Below are positions 10,326-22,369 of a stretch of DNA of 64,000 bases, piece after piece. The stretch covers positions 64,791-128,790 of the forward strand of contig QKWP01000767.1 in assembly GCA_003550325.1 (NCBI GenBank). The letters run 5' to 3'. Numbering within the stretch: position 1 is the first letter of the stretch; each line of letters starts with the position of its first letter. Below the pieces are notes generated by a model. That model saw only the letters and a list, made by a program, of their open reading frames with translations. It did not search any database and had not been told where the DNA came from. The position numbers and the translations under genes are program-made. Origin of the DNA: Gigaspora rosea (taxonomy: Eukaryota; Glomeromycota; Glomeromycetes; Diversisporales; Gigasporaceae).

Positions 10326-11800
10326 GGTGCTTAACAAGTTTACTTATTGCATTTTGTTAGAATAAATTAGTAAAATTTTATGAATCATAAGTTTTTATAG
10401 AATTTTATTAATAAAATTTTATAAAATCTTATAATTCACAAATATTTATTAATTAATTCTAACAAATTGCACTAAGTAAACTTGTTCAGCACCTAAACGT
10501 GCATCAAAACGGCTGTTTTGTTTTTATTTTACTTGTAATTTAGAGAATTGATGCACAATTTTGGATTTTTGATCAAAAAAGACAAATTTTAACATCTTAT
10601 CTCCAAATTTCAAGTAAAATAAAAACAACCCTGCTGATTAATGTATTTTTAGGTGCTAAACAAGTTTACTTAGTGCATTAAGTTAGAAATAATTAGTAAA
10701 ATTTTGTGAATCATAAGATTTTATAGAATTTTATTAGTAAAATTCTATAAAATCTTAAAATTCACAAATTTTTATTAATTAATTCTAACAAAATGCACTA
10801 AGTAAACTTGTTCAGCACCTAAAAATACATTAAATCGGCAGGGTTGTTTTTATTTTACTTGAAATTTGGAGAAAAGATGCATAATTTTGGATTTTTGATC
10901 AAAAAAGTCAAATTTAAGCATCTTTTCTCCAAATTTCAAGTAAAATAAAAACAACCCTGCCGATTTAATGTATTTTTAGGTGCTGAACAAGTTTAATTAG
11001 TGCATTTTGTTAGAATTAATTAGTAAAAATTTGTGAATCATAAGATTTTATAGAATTTTATTAATAAAATTCTATAAAATCTTATAATTCACAAATTTTT
11101 ATTAATTAATTCTAACAAAATGCACTAAGTAAACTTGTTCAGCACCTAAAAATACATTAAATCGGCAGGGTTGTTTTTATTTTACTTGAAATTTGGAGAA
11201 AAGATGCATAATTTTGGATTTTTGATCAAAAAAGTCAAATTTATGCATCTTTTCTCCAAATTTCAAGTAAAATAAAAACAACCCTGCCGATTTAATGTAT
11301 TTTTAGGTGCTGAACAAGTTTACTTAGTGCATTTTGTTAGAATTAATTAGTAAAATTTTGTGAATCATAAGATTTTATAGAATTTTATTAATAAAATTCT
11401 ATAAAATCTTATAATTCATAAAATTTTACTAATTAATTCTAACAAAATGCACTAAGTAAACTTGTTCAGCACCTAAAAATACATTAAATCGGCAGGGTTG
11501 TTTTTATTTTACTTGAAATTTGGAGATAAGATGTTAAAATTTGTCTTTTTTGATCAAAAATCCAAAATTGTGCATCAAATCTCTAAATTACAAGTAAAAT
11601 AAAAACAAAACAGCTGTTTTGATGCATGTTTAGGTGCTGAACAAGTTTACTTAGTGCATTTTGTTAGAATTAATTAATAAATATTTGTGAATTATAAGAT
11701 TTTATAAAATTTTATTAATAAAATTCTATAAAATCTTATGATTCATAAAATTTTACTAATTTATTCTAACAAAATGCACTAAGTAAACTTGTTTAGCGCC
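10326..11800. repeat. Palindromic array of nested hairpins, period ~327 bp
   Basis: Five copies of a 168-bp hairpin (A: 10326-10493, 10652-10819, 10979-11146, 11306-11473, 11633-11800), each opening GGTGCT(G/T)AACAAGTTTAC and closing with the complement. Four copies of a second hairpin (B) fill the gaps, with arms around TAAATCGGCAGGGTTG. The first B and the last B differ from the middle two (CAAAACGGCTGTTTTG on one arm) and are mirror images, so the whole array folds about a centre near 11062. It is non-coding. Confidence 0.9.
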
Positions 11801-12255
11801 AAAAATACATACTAGGAAATCAGAATCTGATATAAGTCCGAAGCAAAAAAATGAAATTCTTATGTATAACCTAGAGTGTGTTACACTGATTGCTGATCAT
11901 CACGGAACATATAATTCTCGATTTTGATTGGTTTTTTCTGACTAACATTGCATAGACATGCATTCAAAATGTCTCAAACAGATGAGTCCTCACTATGCTT
12001 CGGACAATAAATATATTCGAACTCAGACCAGTCTGCAGACTTCAGAGCAGACCCAGACCAGACTCAGACTTGACTTAAAAGTCTGAATATAAAAGTCTGA
12101 GTCCGGTCCAAAAATCAGACCAGACTCAGACTTGACTAAAGTCTGGTTTGAGTTCAGTCTGTAGGAGCACTAGTTTAGAGCATGCTTTTATATATATTTA
12201 TTAATTTAAAATTAGAAAATATTTGTTTTTGACAAAGTTATATTTTTATTTTGTA

Positions 12256-12628
12256 CAGTGCAGGACAGCTTAAGATATCTGATTTTATTGGTTGTTTTAA
12301 AAATAGTATAACTTGACAAAAAAGTATTAAATTAAAAATCACTTTTTCAAATTAATAGTTGTAACCCAAACTACATTTCTAAAAGAGGATTTTTTATTTT
12401 TATTTTTAATAGTGTTATAACAGTTTAAACTTTATTATTTTACATATGAAACAAAAATTTGGTGCTAATCTACATGCATAAGCCAGTAAAAATTAATTAT
12501 TTTTACATTACATTATTCTAAATTTGGTGCATCTTAGTAAAAAACTTGAAGTTTTATAATGTTCTGATCAAATTTGGCACCTTTTTATTAATAAATAAAA
12601 GGTAGATATCTTTTGTTGTTCCGCACTG
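12256..12628. mobile_element. Tc1/mariner-type MITE (373 bp)
   Basis: Ends CAGTGCAGGACAGC and the complement of TTGTTCCGCACTG, flanked by TA on both sides (12254-12255, 12629-12630). The CAGTG start plus TA duplication is the Tc1/mariner signature. It interrupts a sequence seen uninterrupted at 17146-17160 (TTTTGTGCAAAATTAGCC), which supports the boundaries. Confidence 0.75.
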
Positions 12629-12737
12629 TACAAAATTAACAAAATTTTAATCTAATTTTTAAGCTTAATTTTTTTTCCTATTCTATATTTTCAAAACTTT
12701 AATTTTAAATTAATATATAGAGAAAAGGTTTATGTAA

Positions 12738-13054
12738 TTTAGTGCATATGCGTTGTAACGCACCCATCTGATAAACCAATCAGATCGTAGGATCAGGTGT
12801 AACGTGAAATCGAGAAAAAATAGCGATCTTTTAAAAAATCGGCTGTGGCTCATAATTTTGTTTATGAAACCACTCTTCGTGCTCTAACAAAAAAAATTCC
12901 TTGCAAAATTTTACTATAAAGCCCCTTTCTCATCTACACACTATTCTAACCTTACTCTAACCCTAACTAACAAAAAAAAAGGGTTTATTTTAGTTGTTTT
13001 GATTTCACATTACACCAAATCATATGAGGTGCGCTATAGCACACATGTGCAAAA
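12738..13054. mobile_element. MITE with GTGC...GCAC ends
   Basis: Inverted arms GTGCATATGCGTTGTAACGC and the complement of GGTGCGCTATAGCACACATG; the core carries CCCTAACTAAC. The outer boundaries are uncertain by about 20 bp. Similar core words (ACCCTAACCCTAAAG) occur in the MITE at 17319-17683. Confidence 0.5.
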
Positions 13055-13180
13055 ATATTAAATTCTAGAAAAAAAACATTATAGCTTCAAAGTTTATAGT
13101 AATTTTATATTTTTTTTTTATAATTTTATATGTAAAAAATTTTTATATAGCATATTAGGTGACTGTTATATAATTGAATA

Positions 13181-14104
13181 TAGCTTTGGGCCAGAAATAT
13201 ATATGCTGAATATTTCTGACCAGAGATGTCTAGAATTGTTTTTTATTTTTGTATAATACCAGATAGCAAAAATTATTTACTTTTTATATATAAAATATAA
13301 AAATGCTTATAGTTTAAAAATAAATAACCTTTTTATAAAATTAGTATTTGGTTCACAATATGGATCAAATACAGTACCTCAGCACAATATTTTATCTATT
13401 CAAATCCAAATAGGTCTGACCATTCTAGTAGGTTTAGATTGCAAATAAACTAATTTGAGCTTCTATTTTTGTATATAATTTATATGCATTTGTTCTTGTA
13501 CAATTTAAGTTGTTTACATACTATGTGTAACTACTTATATAAATTACTCATTAAAGATACAAGCAAGGCCTTATTTCAAAAAAAAACAAATAACTTTAAA
13601 AAATATTTGTTTTACAGACTTGTTGCTTTTAGTCTAAGCTACAATTTTGTTAAAATAGATTTTTATTCTTGTTATAAAATTAAAAATTATTAGAGCCAAA
13701 TTTGGTATCTAATATATAAAAAAATATTAATACAAGATTTTTAACTAATTAGAATATGTTATACAATATTAGCCAATTATATTTGATTATAATTTTAAAA
13801 ATTTTGTACTTTTAAAAAAAGTTAGATAGTGGTTGCTATCTAGTACTATAGTATTTTTAATAATTTTTTGCCTCTTCAACTTTAATCAAAAATATTTTTT
13901 TAAAAAAACAGTTTGGCAAATTTGTTAATAGAGTTTTTATTTTACTAAAATTTTATCTTTATTATATTTTTTATTTTTTGGCTTTAACTTTTTGGTTGTA
14001 ATTGTACTAGTCTAAGCAAAAAAAAATTATTTTTATTAATAAATATTTTGATTATATATTTTTGTTAAGCTAATTTTGTAAAAGATATAAAAGTTTTAAA
14101 ATGT
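13181..14104. other. AT-rich DNA with a decayed LINE 3' tail
   Basis: Around 13345-13470 the sequence follows the 3' UTR of the LINE at 1318-7737 (ATTCAAATC, then GACCATTCTAGTAGGTTTAG, then TTGCAAATAAACTAA), heavily diverged. The remainder shows no gene; a 74-codon open stretch at 13469-13693 is AT-rich with no motif. Confidence 0.5.
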
Positions 14105-14488
14105 TTAAGTGGTAATCCGCAGTTAAAGGGTCAAAATTTCATAGTAAAAATTAGCGGAGTTTTACTAATTGCCTTATATAGAAGTAGAATAGTAGTAGAA
14201 TGCCATACATTTCTGATTATAATAAAAACTCTATAGTAAACCATCAATAAATACTTATATCGTATCATATACTAACACAATTTGAATGATTTAACTATCA
14301 TTAGAATCAGAAAAGTTGGTTCTGCAAAGTTTAATTGGAAATTATAAAATGTTTGCTTAGTAAAAAAAAATACTTTTATATATAGAAAAGCCCATTCGCA
14401 CACTATAGAAATTTACTATTAAATGCCGCTATAATTTATTATAAAATGACCATTATTTTTTACCCTTTATCTGCAATTTACTACTTAA
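14105..14488. mobile_element. TTAA-flanked inverted-repeat element (384 bp)
   Basis: TTAA at 14105-14108 and 14485-14488. Inner ends GTGGTAATCCGCAGTTAAAG and the complement of CTGCAATTTACTAC. The interior resembles 39763-40084 (TTTGCTAATTGCCCTATATA in that copy), and that copy ends GGACTACCC-TTAA. I group both with the GGGTAG-TTAA family on that basis. No ORF. Confidence 0.6.
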
Positions 14489-14764
14489 ACAATTTGTATT
14501 TTTGCTTTAATTATAACAAGCTGTTCTTAAATTTACTATACTTATGAATTTAAAATACTAAAGATCTGAACTAGATTCAATTTCTTCATCTGGATCACCT
14601 GTATGAATAATTGAGTGATCTGAATGAAACTGGGTTTTTATATATATTATATATATCATTAATTAATTTCTGTTAGTTTAGAATTATTTTTAAATTTTAT
14701 CAATCAATAAATAATTGTTACTTATTGATAAAGTGAAAATGAAAAGAAAAAACAAGTATTTATT
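14489..14764. other. AT-rich DNA
   Basis: Nothing recognised apart from a (TA)n run at 14640-14657. Confidence 0.4.
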
Positions 14765-15256
14765 AAAGGCATCTATAAATAATATTATATACCCATATTG
14801 TAGCTCTTGACCCCTAGTCTATATATCTAATTTTACAAAAACTTGGATATATTATGACACAGCAATTCAATTTGGATAATTTTGATACTATTTGATCCAA
14901 AGATATTAAAATCATTTTATTTGGATTGATGGATCAAGAGTTATTCACAAAAACTATTGGTTATATAGTAATTTTATATAAAAAAAAATATGACTAATAG
15001 TATTTTGTTAATAACTTTTAATTCAGTAACCCAAATGTAATAATTTTGGTATATTTGATTCCTCTTTTCAAAATAAATAGAATAGTACCAAAATTATTCA
15101 ATTTGGACCTTTGGATCAAAATTTAAAAAATTTTTATAAAAAAATTATGTTATAATTTTTTTGATCCATTTACTTTTTTCTACTTCTACTTATTAAAAAA
15201 AACAATATTTTATATAACCCCTCCCTCTCTTGTATAATATTATTTATAGATGCCCT
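14765..15256. mobile_element. hAT-like MITE (492 bp)
   Basis: Inverted ends AAGGCATCTATAAATAATAT and the complement of TTATTTATAGATGCCCT. Flanks TATTTATT (14757-14764) and TATTTACT (15257-15264) match at 7 of 8 positions. The interior holds several GATCCAAAGATATTAA-like words related to the hairpin module in the MITEs at 17840 and 33710. Confidence 0.6.
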
Positions 15257-15378
15257 TATTTACTATTTATTCTTTATTTAAAATAATAACCATAATAATA
15301 TAAATTCATAAATATCTTAAAATTGATAATCTGCTAGTTAACTAGAAGATGATTATAGTGTAATATAATGTAGATTTA

Positions 15379-16135
15379 TTAAAATTACTTAGGTGAAATG
15401 TGCGTGCTTCTATCTAAAAAGTTTTTTACTAAGTTAACAATATATATCAACTAATTAAAAATTGTAGAACTTGTCAAGATGCATCTAATAGTAGTTAAAT
15501 TATCTGAATCAACCTAGTAGATGATGAGATATTGTCAAAAAATGATTAGTTAACTATATAAAATCTTTAAATAAACAATGTTTATATAGAGATTTTATAT
15601 AGTTAGCCAATTGTTTTTTGATAATAGAGTTCTGCAATTTAATTTGATTTGATGATTTGATCAAATATTTAATTTCAAATCAAATTCAACCACGAAAATT
15701 TCAAATCAAATCAAATACAAATTGACAAAATATTTGATTTGATTTAACAAATATTTGAAAATTTTTATTGAACTATAAATTCAATAACTATTTTTACAAA
15801 ATTTTATTAAGACAACTGCTTTTTTTATTTTATGAAATAAGGGCTATTTTGATTAGAAGAACATTTTTTATTTAAAAAAAATTAATTAACTTAGTAAAAT
15901 TTTGTATAAATTAAAAATTTTAAAAAGTAACCAAAATTTTAAAATTTTTTAAAAATTACAAATAAATTTGATTTGATTTGATTTGATTTAATCAAATCAA
16001 ATTTAAATCTGACATTCGATTTAACTACTATTAAATATGTTTTAATAAGCTCTACAATTTTTAATTAGTTGATATATATTGTTAACTTAGTAAAAATTTT
16101 TTTAAATAAAAGTATGCCATATTTTGCCTATAGTA
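15379..16135. mobile_element. Foldback element with ATTTGATTTG-rich core
   Basis: Arms at about 15379-15480 and 16035-16135 share ACTAAGTTAACAATATATATC and its complement. Inside, 15535-15625 is a second hairpin (TATATAAAATCTTTAAA against TTTATATAG...), and 15640-16015 is a low-complexity stretch of ATTTGATTTGATTTGA words on both strands. No ORF and no clear target duplication. Confidence 0.55.
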
Positions 16136-16300
16136 ATTTTTATATGTAATTTGTATTATGTTATACTATAATTACTTTCTAGTTAACTGGCAAATTATCA
16201 ATTAAAAAATACTAAAAATTTGACAAGTTGCTGTTTTAAAAGTTAAAAATCAGCAATTTATCTTTAAGATTGTAGAAATAAAGCAAAACTAAATAAAATT

Positions 16301-17730
16301 ATTAGTTATATGATATATTACAACAAAATTTTTTACATATAAAATTTATAAAAAAATATATAAAATTACTATAAGCTTTGAATTTTTGAAGTTACTTTCC
16401 CTACATATTAACTTAAAATTAAAATTTTCAGGAATATAGAACAGTATAGAACAAGGGGAGAAAAAAAACTTAAAATTAAAAATTAAATTAAAATTTTGCT
16501 GATTTTGCACAAAACAAAAATCTAACTTCGTCAAAAACAAATATTTAATAATTTTAAGATGATGAGTATGTGTAAAATCATACTCTAAACAATTTTACTT
16601 AGGCGCCAGAAGTAGGTTACCTTGTAAGAAAAATGGGTTACCTATGTACTAAAGTAAAATTTTTTGAGTTTTCAATATAAACCCTCTTTTTTTATCAAGA
16701 TAACCTACTTTAGGCGCTTAAGCAAAGTTGTTTAGCATGCAATTTTACTTATATTTATAGTCAAAACGCGTTTTCTTAGCTATTTACTAGGTAAAAAATG
16801 GGGGTTGAAGTTAGAAAAAAAAATTTTTCTAAAAAAATTTTAAAAAAATTTTTTTTCTAACTTTGACTTATTTTTCACTAGTAAATAGCTAAGAAAATGC
16901 ATTTTAACTTTAAATATAAATAAAAATAGTATGCTAAACAACTTTGCTTAAGTGCCTAAAGTAGGTTATCTTGATAAAAAAAAAGAAGTTTTATATTAAA
17001 AACTAAAAAAATTTACTTTAGTACATAGGTAACCTATTTTTCTTGCAAGATAACCTACTTCCATCACTAAGTAAAGTTATTAAGGGCATGATTTTACATA
17101 TACTTTTTATCTTAAAATTGTTAAATAATTGTTTTGGCAAAGTTATATTTTTGTTTTGTGCAAAATTAGCCAAATTTTAATTTGATTTTTAAACTTAATT
17201 TTTTTCTCCCTTTGTTCTATATTTCTAAAAAAATTTAATTTTAAGTTAATATATAAGAGAAGAAACATCAAAGATTCAAAGCTTATAGTAATTTTATATG
17301 TTTTTTTATAAATTTTATCGGGTTTACTAAAATGCACCTATGGTGTTGAACACTATATTACACAAAACTATTAGAATAGCCTATCAAAATTTAAGATCAG
17401 GTATAACATAAAATTTTGGTTTTTTTTGTTTATTTTTTAAAAAAACATTTATAACTTAAAATTTTGCTTATAAAACTGCCTTTGGGGCTTTAATAAAAAA
17501 ATTCTTTGCTAAATTTTGGTATAAACTATGCCCCCTGCCCATCCCTGGTCTCACCCTAACCCTAAAGTAATAAAAATTTATTTTTTGTTTTATACAAGTT
17601 TATTTTTTTGTTTTTGTTACATGAATTTGCAAATCTAATTTACCTATGGTGTTCAACACCATAGATGCATTTTATAATTACCGAATTTTATATATAGAAA
17701 ATTTTGTTATAACATATTGTGTAACTAATA
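16301..17730. mobile_element. Long foldback element (~1 kb without its insert)
   Basis: The arms pair from TTAGTTATATGATATATTAC at the left end to GTTATAACATATTGTGTAAC at the right, and again around 16577-17095, where arms of about 250 bp (GTAGGTTACCTTG..., CTTAAGCAAAGTTGTTTAGC...) face each other. The centre at about 16835 is AATTTTTTTT-rich. The right arm is interrupted by the MITE at 17319-17683. Non-coding. Confidence 0.75.
17319..17683. mobile_element. MITE with 8-bp duplication (365 bp)
   Basis: AATTTTAT is present at 17311-17318 and 17684-17691. The ends are CGGGTTTACTAAAATGCACC and the complement of GATGCATTTTATAATTACCG. The 8-bp size fits hAT-like elements. The outer foldback arm reads through when it is removed. 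A lone similar end lies at 33000-33030. Confidence 0.7.
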
Positions 17731-17839
17731 TAGAAATATTTTTAATATTAAAAAATAGTATAATATTTTAGAGTTAGTAACTATATAGAGGTAATTATAT
17801 AGAGAGATAACTGTATATAATTTAATATTTATAATATAT

Positions 17840-18575
17840 TATAAGGTAAAATAGGGTATTATGATGAATTGATAATATTCCGATCATATCATATGATCTT
17901 TTAATCGAAAATAAAAATTTTTGGTATCACGCGATTTGTCACATTAAGCAGAATCAAATAATACCAAAATTATGTAATTCTGATTACTGGATCCCAAAAT
18001 ATTTTAATTTGAATTTTTATTAAAAAATAGAAAATTTGGATACTGGAGGGCATTCTGACAAATCTTAATATCTTGGGATCCAGTGATCAGAATCAAGAGA
18101 AACTTACACCATTCAATTTTCCTTATCAAGAAGAATCAAATGATATTAAAATCAGCAAATTTTGACTACAGGGTTACAAGATATAACAATTCATCACAAT
18201 ATCCCTTTGTTACAATTTTATATATGTTTTACTCTTTAAACATGGATTTCTTGTAATCCATAATCAAAATTGTGCACTTCTTATAACCAATCAATTTCTC
18301 TTAATAAGAAGAATCAATTAGTATAAAAATTGCTTGGCTCTGACTACAAACACATAAAAAATTTTAATTAAAAATTGAAAAAATATTAAAAATCTGTGTT
18401 AGTTCGAATATCTTGTGACACAATGATCAGAATCAGACAAAATTTTGTATATTTGATTTCTCTTAATGAGAGAATTATAATGGTTCAAGTTTCATCTGAT
18501 TCTAATCACAGGATTATGAGATATTGCAATTTGTCACAATATCCCCTTCATCACAATATCCCATTTTACCTTATA
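17840..18575. mobile_element. MITE with TATAAGGTAAAATRGGRTATT ends (736 bp)
   Basis: Left TATAAGGTAAAATAGGGTAT and right (complement) TATAAGGTAAAATGGGATAT pair over about 28 bp. The interior carries repeated hairpin modules built on ATCTTGGGATCCAGTGATCA and TCTTAATAAGAAGAATCAA. No ORF. Related in ends and module to the element at 33710-34470. Confidence 0.75.
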
Positions 18576-19900
18576 TATAGATGTAATTACTATATATCTA
18601 TAGTAAAAATCACATAATAAATAGCATGCCTTTAATAATCTGCAAAATTAACAAAATTTTGCATACTGAAATATGTAATTTTAAAATTGGTCTGCTTATT
18701 CTTATTAGTTAAGAATTTTATTTATTAAAAGAACAATTAATTTGCTAAAAGAAGAAAGAATTCTGGTCATTATTTTGCCTTCAGGGTACTTAAACAATCG
18801 TTATAAAAATTTTATTAAATTATTCAAAATTGTAAATTTTTTTAAAAAAGAAATTCAATTTTTTAACTTTAAATAGTTTTTTTAATATTAGAAAAGAACT
18901 CTGGGTTAACTCCTGCTCCAAACTTTTATTAATACTTAAGTAAATTGACATATAGTAGTGCCATAAATATATACATATTATATACAAGTATTGAAATTAG
19001 AATTTTAGATTATACAACTATTTATTTATAGCTAAACCCCATCAAAGCCTTCTATATTTCTATTTATATAGCTAATCTGGTTTTGTACATCTCTTTCTAA
19101 CCAACAATTAGTATTTACATATTTACTATTTTACCTATACTGCCTAATATTATTGTTTTCAATTTGGTGTATATTGCCAAGTAGATGCTTTATACTTTCA
19201 AATTGGTATATCTAGAATTCACTACTAGCAAACTTTTCAGGAGTTCATATTTTAAACTATGCAGCTGCTTTTTACCATATTGAGTAAGTGTCTTAAGCCT
19301 GTATGCTGCTGCAACTAGCCAGTTTTCTGCAACTTTGGGACCCAGGATCTAACATTATAAATTTGAAAATGTATAAACAACTATACTTTCCACTATAGTA
19401 TAATTTTAAATAGTTATTTCTCAATTACTTTATAAAGTTTAATAAAAATTTTAATATTTTAATCATACAGACCCATAAAATTAAAATAAAAAATGTTATG
19501 AATAGTATCAAAAAATTTTTATTTAATAATATTAAATAATCATAAATATTTTAGATTTTTAAGATTTTTTTATTCAATTCTATATATTTGTAAAAAAAAT
19601 TTAATTAACTTTAACTAGATAATTATTAAAAAACTATTACTAAAAGATATAAAAAATATCATGTTTATATAGTAAGAGAACAATTTGGTTTATTAGTTAG
19701 AGTGAATTATTTTTAGGCCTACTTGAACTCAATTAATTTATTATAGTACAACTGCAATTAGTCAATTAATTGCAATTTTTAATGCAATTTGCAAATATAA
19801 TAAAAGAGTATCTTGATATTAGAAATTGTATTTAAAAACAATATTAATAATATATATAATTGAATAAAAAAATCAGATATTAAAGCAATTGCTTTTTTTT
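18576..19900. other. AT-rich DNA, no gene recognised
   Basis: A single Harbinger-MITE-like end (CACATAATAAATAGCATGCC, about 18611-18630) without a partner. The remainder is AT-rich with no supported ORF. Confidence 0.45.
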
Positions 19901-19920
19901 ATAACCTGACAAAATTTACA

Positions 19921-20128
19921 ATTGAGCAAACTAATAGTTATAAAAGTTATACCATAAACAAAATCTATATAGAGGCCTTTTTTAGACCTACAAATAATAG
20001 CAAGTATCTATATAAATTATGTACTCATAGATTATTAACAATAGCCCAAAAACAACAAATTGGTTATACAAATTTAATGAATTATTTGAGTACAAAACAT
20101 AAAAACTTCAATAAAGTTTATACATAGT
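19921..20128 (+). pseudogene. BED-type zinc-finger-like fragment
   Basis: An open stretch without its own ATG reads about 68 codons to a TAG at 20126. Its end, 'IGYTNLMNYLSTKHKNF', resembles the second half of BED zinc fingers ('G.sNL..HL...H'), with one Cys 25 residues before it; the usual second Cys is replaced (LCTHR). BED fingers are common at the start of hAT-type transposases, so this may be a transposase remnant flanked by TTAATTGCAATTAATTG words (about 19750-19780 and 20140-20165). The assignment is tentative. Confidence 0.35.
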
Positions 20129-20229
20129 TAATGCAAAAAAGGCAATTAATTGCAATTAATTGCAATTATTTGAATTCAATTTTTTCTTATAATAATTTTA
20201 TTATAATTGGTAATTGTTTATGTATAATA

Positions 20230-20944
20230 CAATTTAATTGCAATTAAATTTTTAGTACAGTACTCTCTATAAGAAAAGTGGACCAGGTTGTAGTATAAAT
20301 TGGTGTTGGGAATGCTTGAAATAGTACAATTATATAGTACACATAGAGGAACATTTTATGAAATAGTATAGTAAACATAGCACAAAAATTATAGTAAAGA
20401 TTAGCATATATAGTAGTATCATGTTGTATGAAATAGCACATTTATATGACACATATGTGTATTTTATGCACATGTTGGCTTGTGATATATATTGGCTCAT
20501 TTTGTAAAAAATAAAAGATTAGTAAATAATTTTTTTAAGAAAAAAAGCAATATCTTATAATTTTACTAATAAAGCTTTTCTGTATGTCTTAGCAAAAATA
20601 ATTCTTTACAAAATTTTATATATGGAGTTAGCTTGTTTATCTTATATTGATTACTTATATAAATTTATGTTTTAGTAATTAATCCATATTATTATCATAG
20701 TGGCACATAAATTTACATTTATTACTTGTACTATCTTGTACTAATTTGACTAGTAAACTGCTGCAAAACCCAAGCTATTTACAGTTCAATTGGCATGGGC
20801 ATACAGTACTATATAGTCTATAAAATCTGTACCAACTCAGACTATACCTGTACAAATTTGGTTTTTGACTTATGTCACAAAGACCCATGCTTATCTAATG
20901 CCAACCTATGCCAATCCAATACAATTTTTTTATTCTATAAACTA
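20230..20944. other. AT-rich DNA with one mariner-like end
   Basis: TACAGTACTCTCTATAAGAA at 20257-20276 looks like the outer end of a Tc1/mariner element; I could not place an inverted partner. The rest shows no gene. Confidence 0.35.
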
Positions 20945-21655
20945 CATATGGGCTGATTTACAGAATTGCTAATATCTCTTGATCTACTGGCCTATTTAAG
21001 ATGATTTAGCTACCAAAATGTTCATCTTAATGAGATGATTCTAATGAGCCCAGGATTCTTAAAACTTAATCACACAATCCCAAGACTATATAAATGCATT
21101 TAATATTAAATAACTTTTGATCTTGTGATTTATTTTGGGTGATTTAGCTACAAAAATGATTGTTTCAATGAGAAGAAGATTCTAGTAAGACCAAAACTAT
21201 TTAAATCTTATTACTGGATTCTGAGGTTATTAAGGATCAGCACAATGTAGACAATCAACTAAGAAATTGGTTTTTATATGTAAAACTGATTTCTTAGTTA
21301 ATTGTTTACATCATACTGATCCTTAATGATCTTAGAATCCTGTAATCAGGTTAAATAGTTTTGGGCTTGTTAGAATTGTCTTATTGAGATGATTATTTAC
21401 ATGGCTAAATTACCCAAAATGGATCACTAGATCAAAAGTTATTCAATATTGAATGCATTTACATAGTAATTCTAAAAATCTAAAAAGTACTATTAAAATT
21501 GCACAAAATTTGAATGTTTTTAGAATCATGTGATTGGATTTTAATGATCCTGGGCTCATTAGAATCATCTTATTGAGATGAACATTTTGGTAGCTAAATT
21601 ATCTTAAACGGGCCAGTAGATCAAAGAATATCAGTTCAGTGAATCAGCTCATATG
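20945..21655. mobile_element. Double-nested foldback element (711 bp)
   Basis: Outer arms run from CATATGGGCTGATTTACAGA inward through AGATGATTTAGCTACCAAAA, and are mirrored to 21655. Inside them a second palindrome (21092-21460) uses a diverged copy of the same arm (TTTTGATCTTGTGATTTATT, ATGATTTAGCTACAAAAATG), mirrored about AAGAAATTGGTTTTTATATG. The same arm sequence builds 33940-34230 and both outer arms of the stack at 51501-62120. Confidence 0.8.
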
Positions 21656-22201
21656 ATCTGTTTTAGTGAACAAATTTGTTTGCTAAAATAATTGGATGAA
21701 GTAGAATTAAAAAAATTTTTTATGAAGATCTTTATTCTAACCAATTAAGATAACTTCCAAAGGCCCAAACCACTCAATTGCCACAGTGTAGCATACTCAA
21801 AATGATTCAAACAAAGGGCATAAAATCACACAATGTGTGCCAGTTATCTGAACATTTAAGTCACATTATCTGACAAACTCATATGATCATGAAAAAATTT
21901 CTTACTGTTATTTTTTCATGTGTTATGATATAAACATGGTTATTTAAATTAAAACTCAGCAAGCAACTCTCTACCAATCATGATCATAAATTGCTGGATA
22001 ACACCAATATTGGGCAAATTGTCAAATACAGTAATTTGGCAAATTATTGGAACATGTGCCGCAGAGCAGCACGTGATCATTTCTGTTATTCTACAATTTT
22101 TGACCAATATTGTATACTTATCTTCTTCACATTGCCTGAAAAATCAGCTCTGTGAAATTGGTCATGTTATAAAAGGTACCTCACATGACAATCGTGAAGA
22201 T
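21656..22201. other. Non-coding DNA with one arm of a hairpin
   Basis: The arm GGTACCTCACATGACAATCG (22175-22194) is the mirror of 22389-22413 (GATTGTCACATGACAGTACC). The two are separated by the LINE tail at 22202-22369. A 74-codon open stretch overlaps but has no motif. Confidence 0.5.
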
Positions 22202-22369
22202 TAGGTTTAGGCCACAGATAAGTATTTAGGTTTACTTATATATATGTCTGAGTTTTTATTCTTAGCATTAGATTTAAAAAAATAAAATTTCTTTCAGTAT
22301 TGTAAAATGTTTCTATTAAATTTAATAAAGATGAAAGCAAGGTCTCACCTTTAATATTTAAAAAAAAAA
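22202..22369 (+). mobile_element. 5'-truncated LINE copy (3' tail only)
   Basis: CAATCGTGAAGAT at 22189-22201 recurs at 22370-22382 as a target duplication. The insert ends AATAAAGATGAAAGCAAGG... and an A-run, paralleling the 3' end of the LINE at 1318-7737 (AATAAAGACAGAGGCAAAAC). It landed in the loop of a short palindrome. Confidence 0.75.

Larger units (their letters stand above)
9386..12170. mobile_element. 2.8-kb TA-flanked element with ~150-bp inverted repeats
   Basis: Inverted ends GTGCTCCTACAGACCGGACT and the complement of GTCTGTAGGAGCAC, with TA on both sides (9384-9385 and 12171-12172). The arms are built of short reiterated CAGACTCAGACTTGAC-like words. No transposase is encoded. 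Inside are a separate 753-bp insertion (9536-10288) and the palindromic hairpin array (10326-11800). The family is not recognised; a TA duplication would fit Tc1/mariner, but the terminal sequence is not diagnostic. Confidence 0.65.
12173..13180. mobile_element. Half copy of the 16301-17730 foldback element, with two MITEs inside
   Basis: The sequence matches the right arm of the 16301-17730 element: GACAAAGTTATATTTTTATT, then AAATTTTAATCTAATTTTTAAGC, then GCTTCAAAGTTTATAG and a terminal GCATATTAGGTGACT. It is interrupted by a mariner-type MITE (12256-12628) and a second MITE (about 12738-13054). No left arm is seen. Confidence 0.55.

Noticed and set aside
9155-12170. CRISPR array
   Set aside because: The repeats are palindromic modules without unique spacers, in eukaryotic DNA.
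16346-17337. Two minus-strand ORFs of 64 codons
   Set aside because: They lie in the facing arms of one foldback element and read opposite strands of the same arm sequence.
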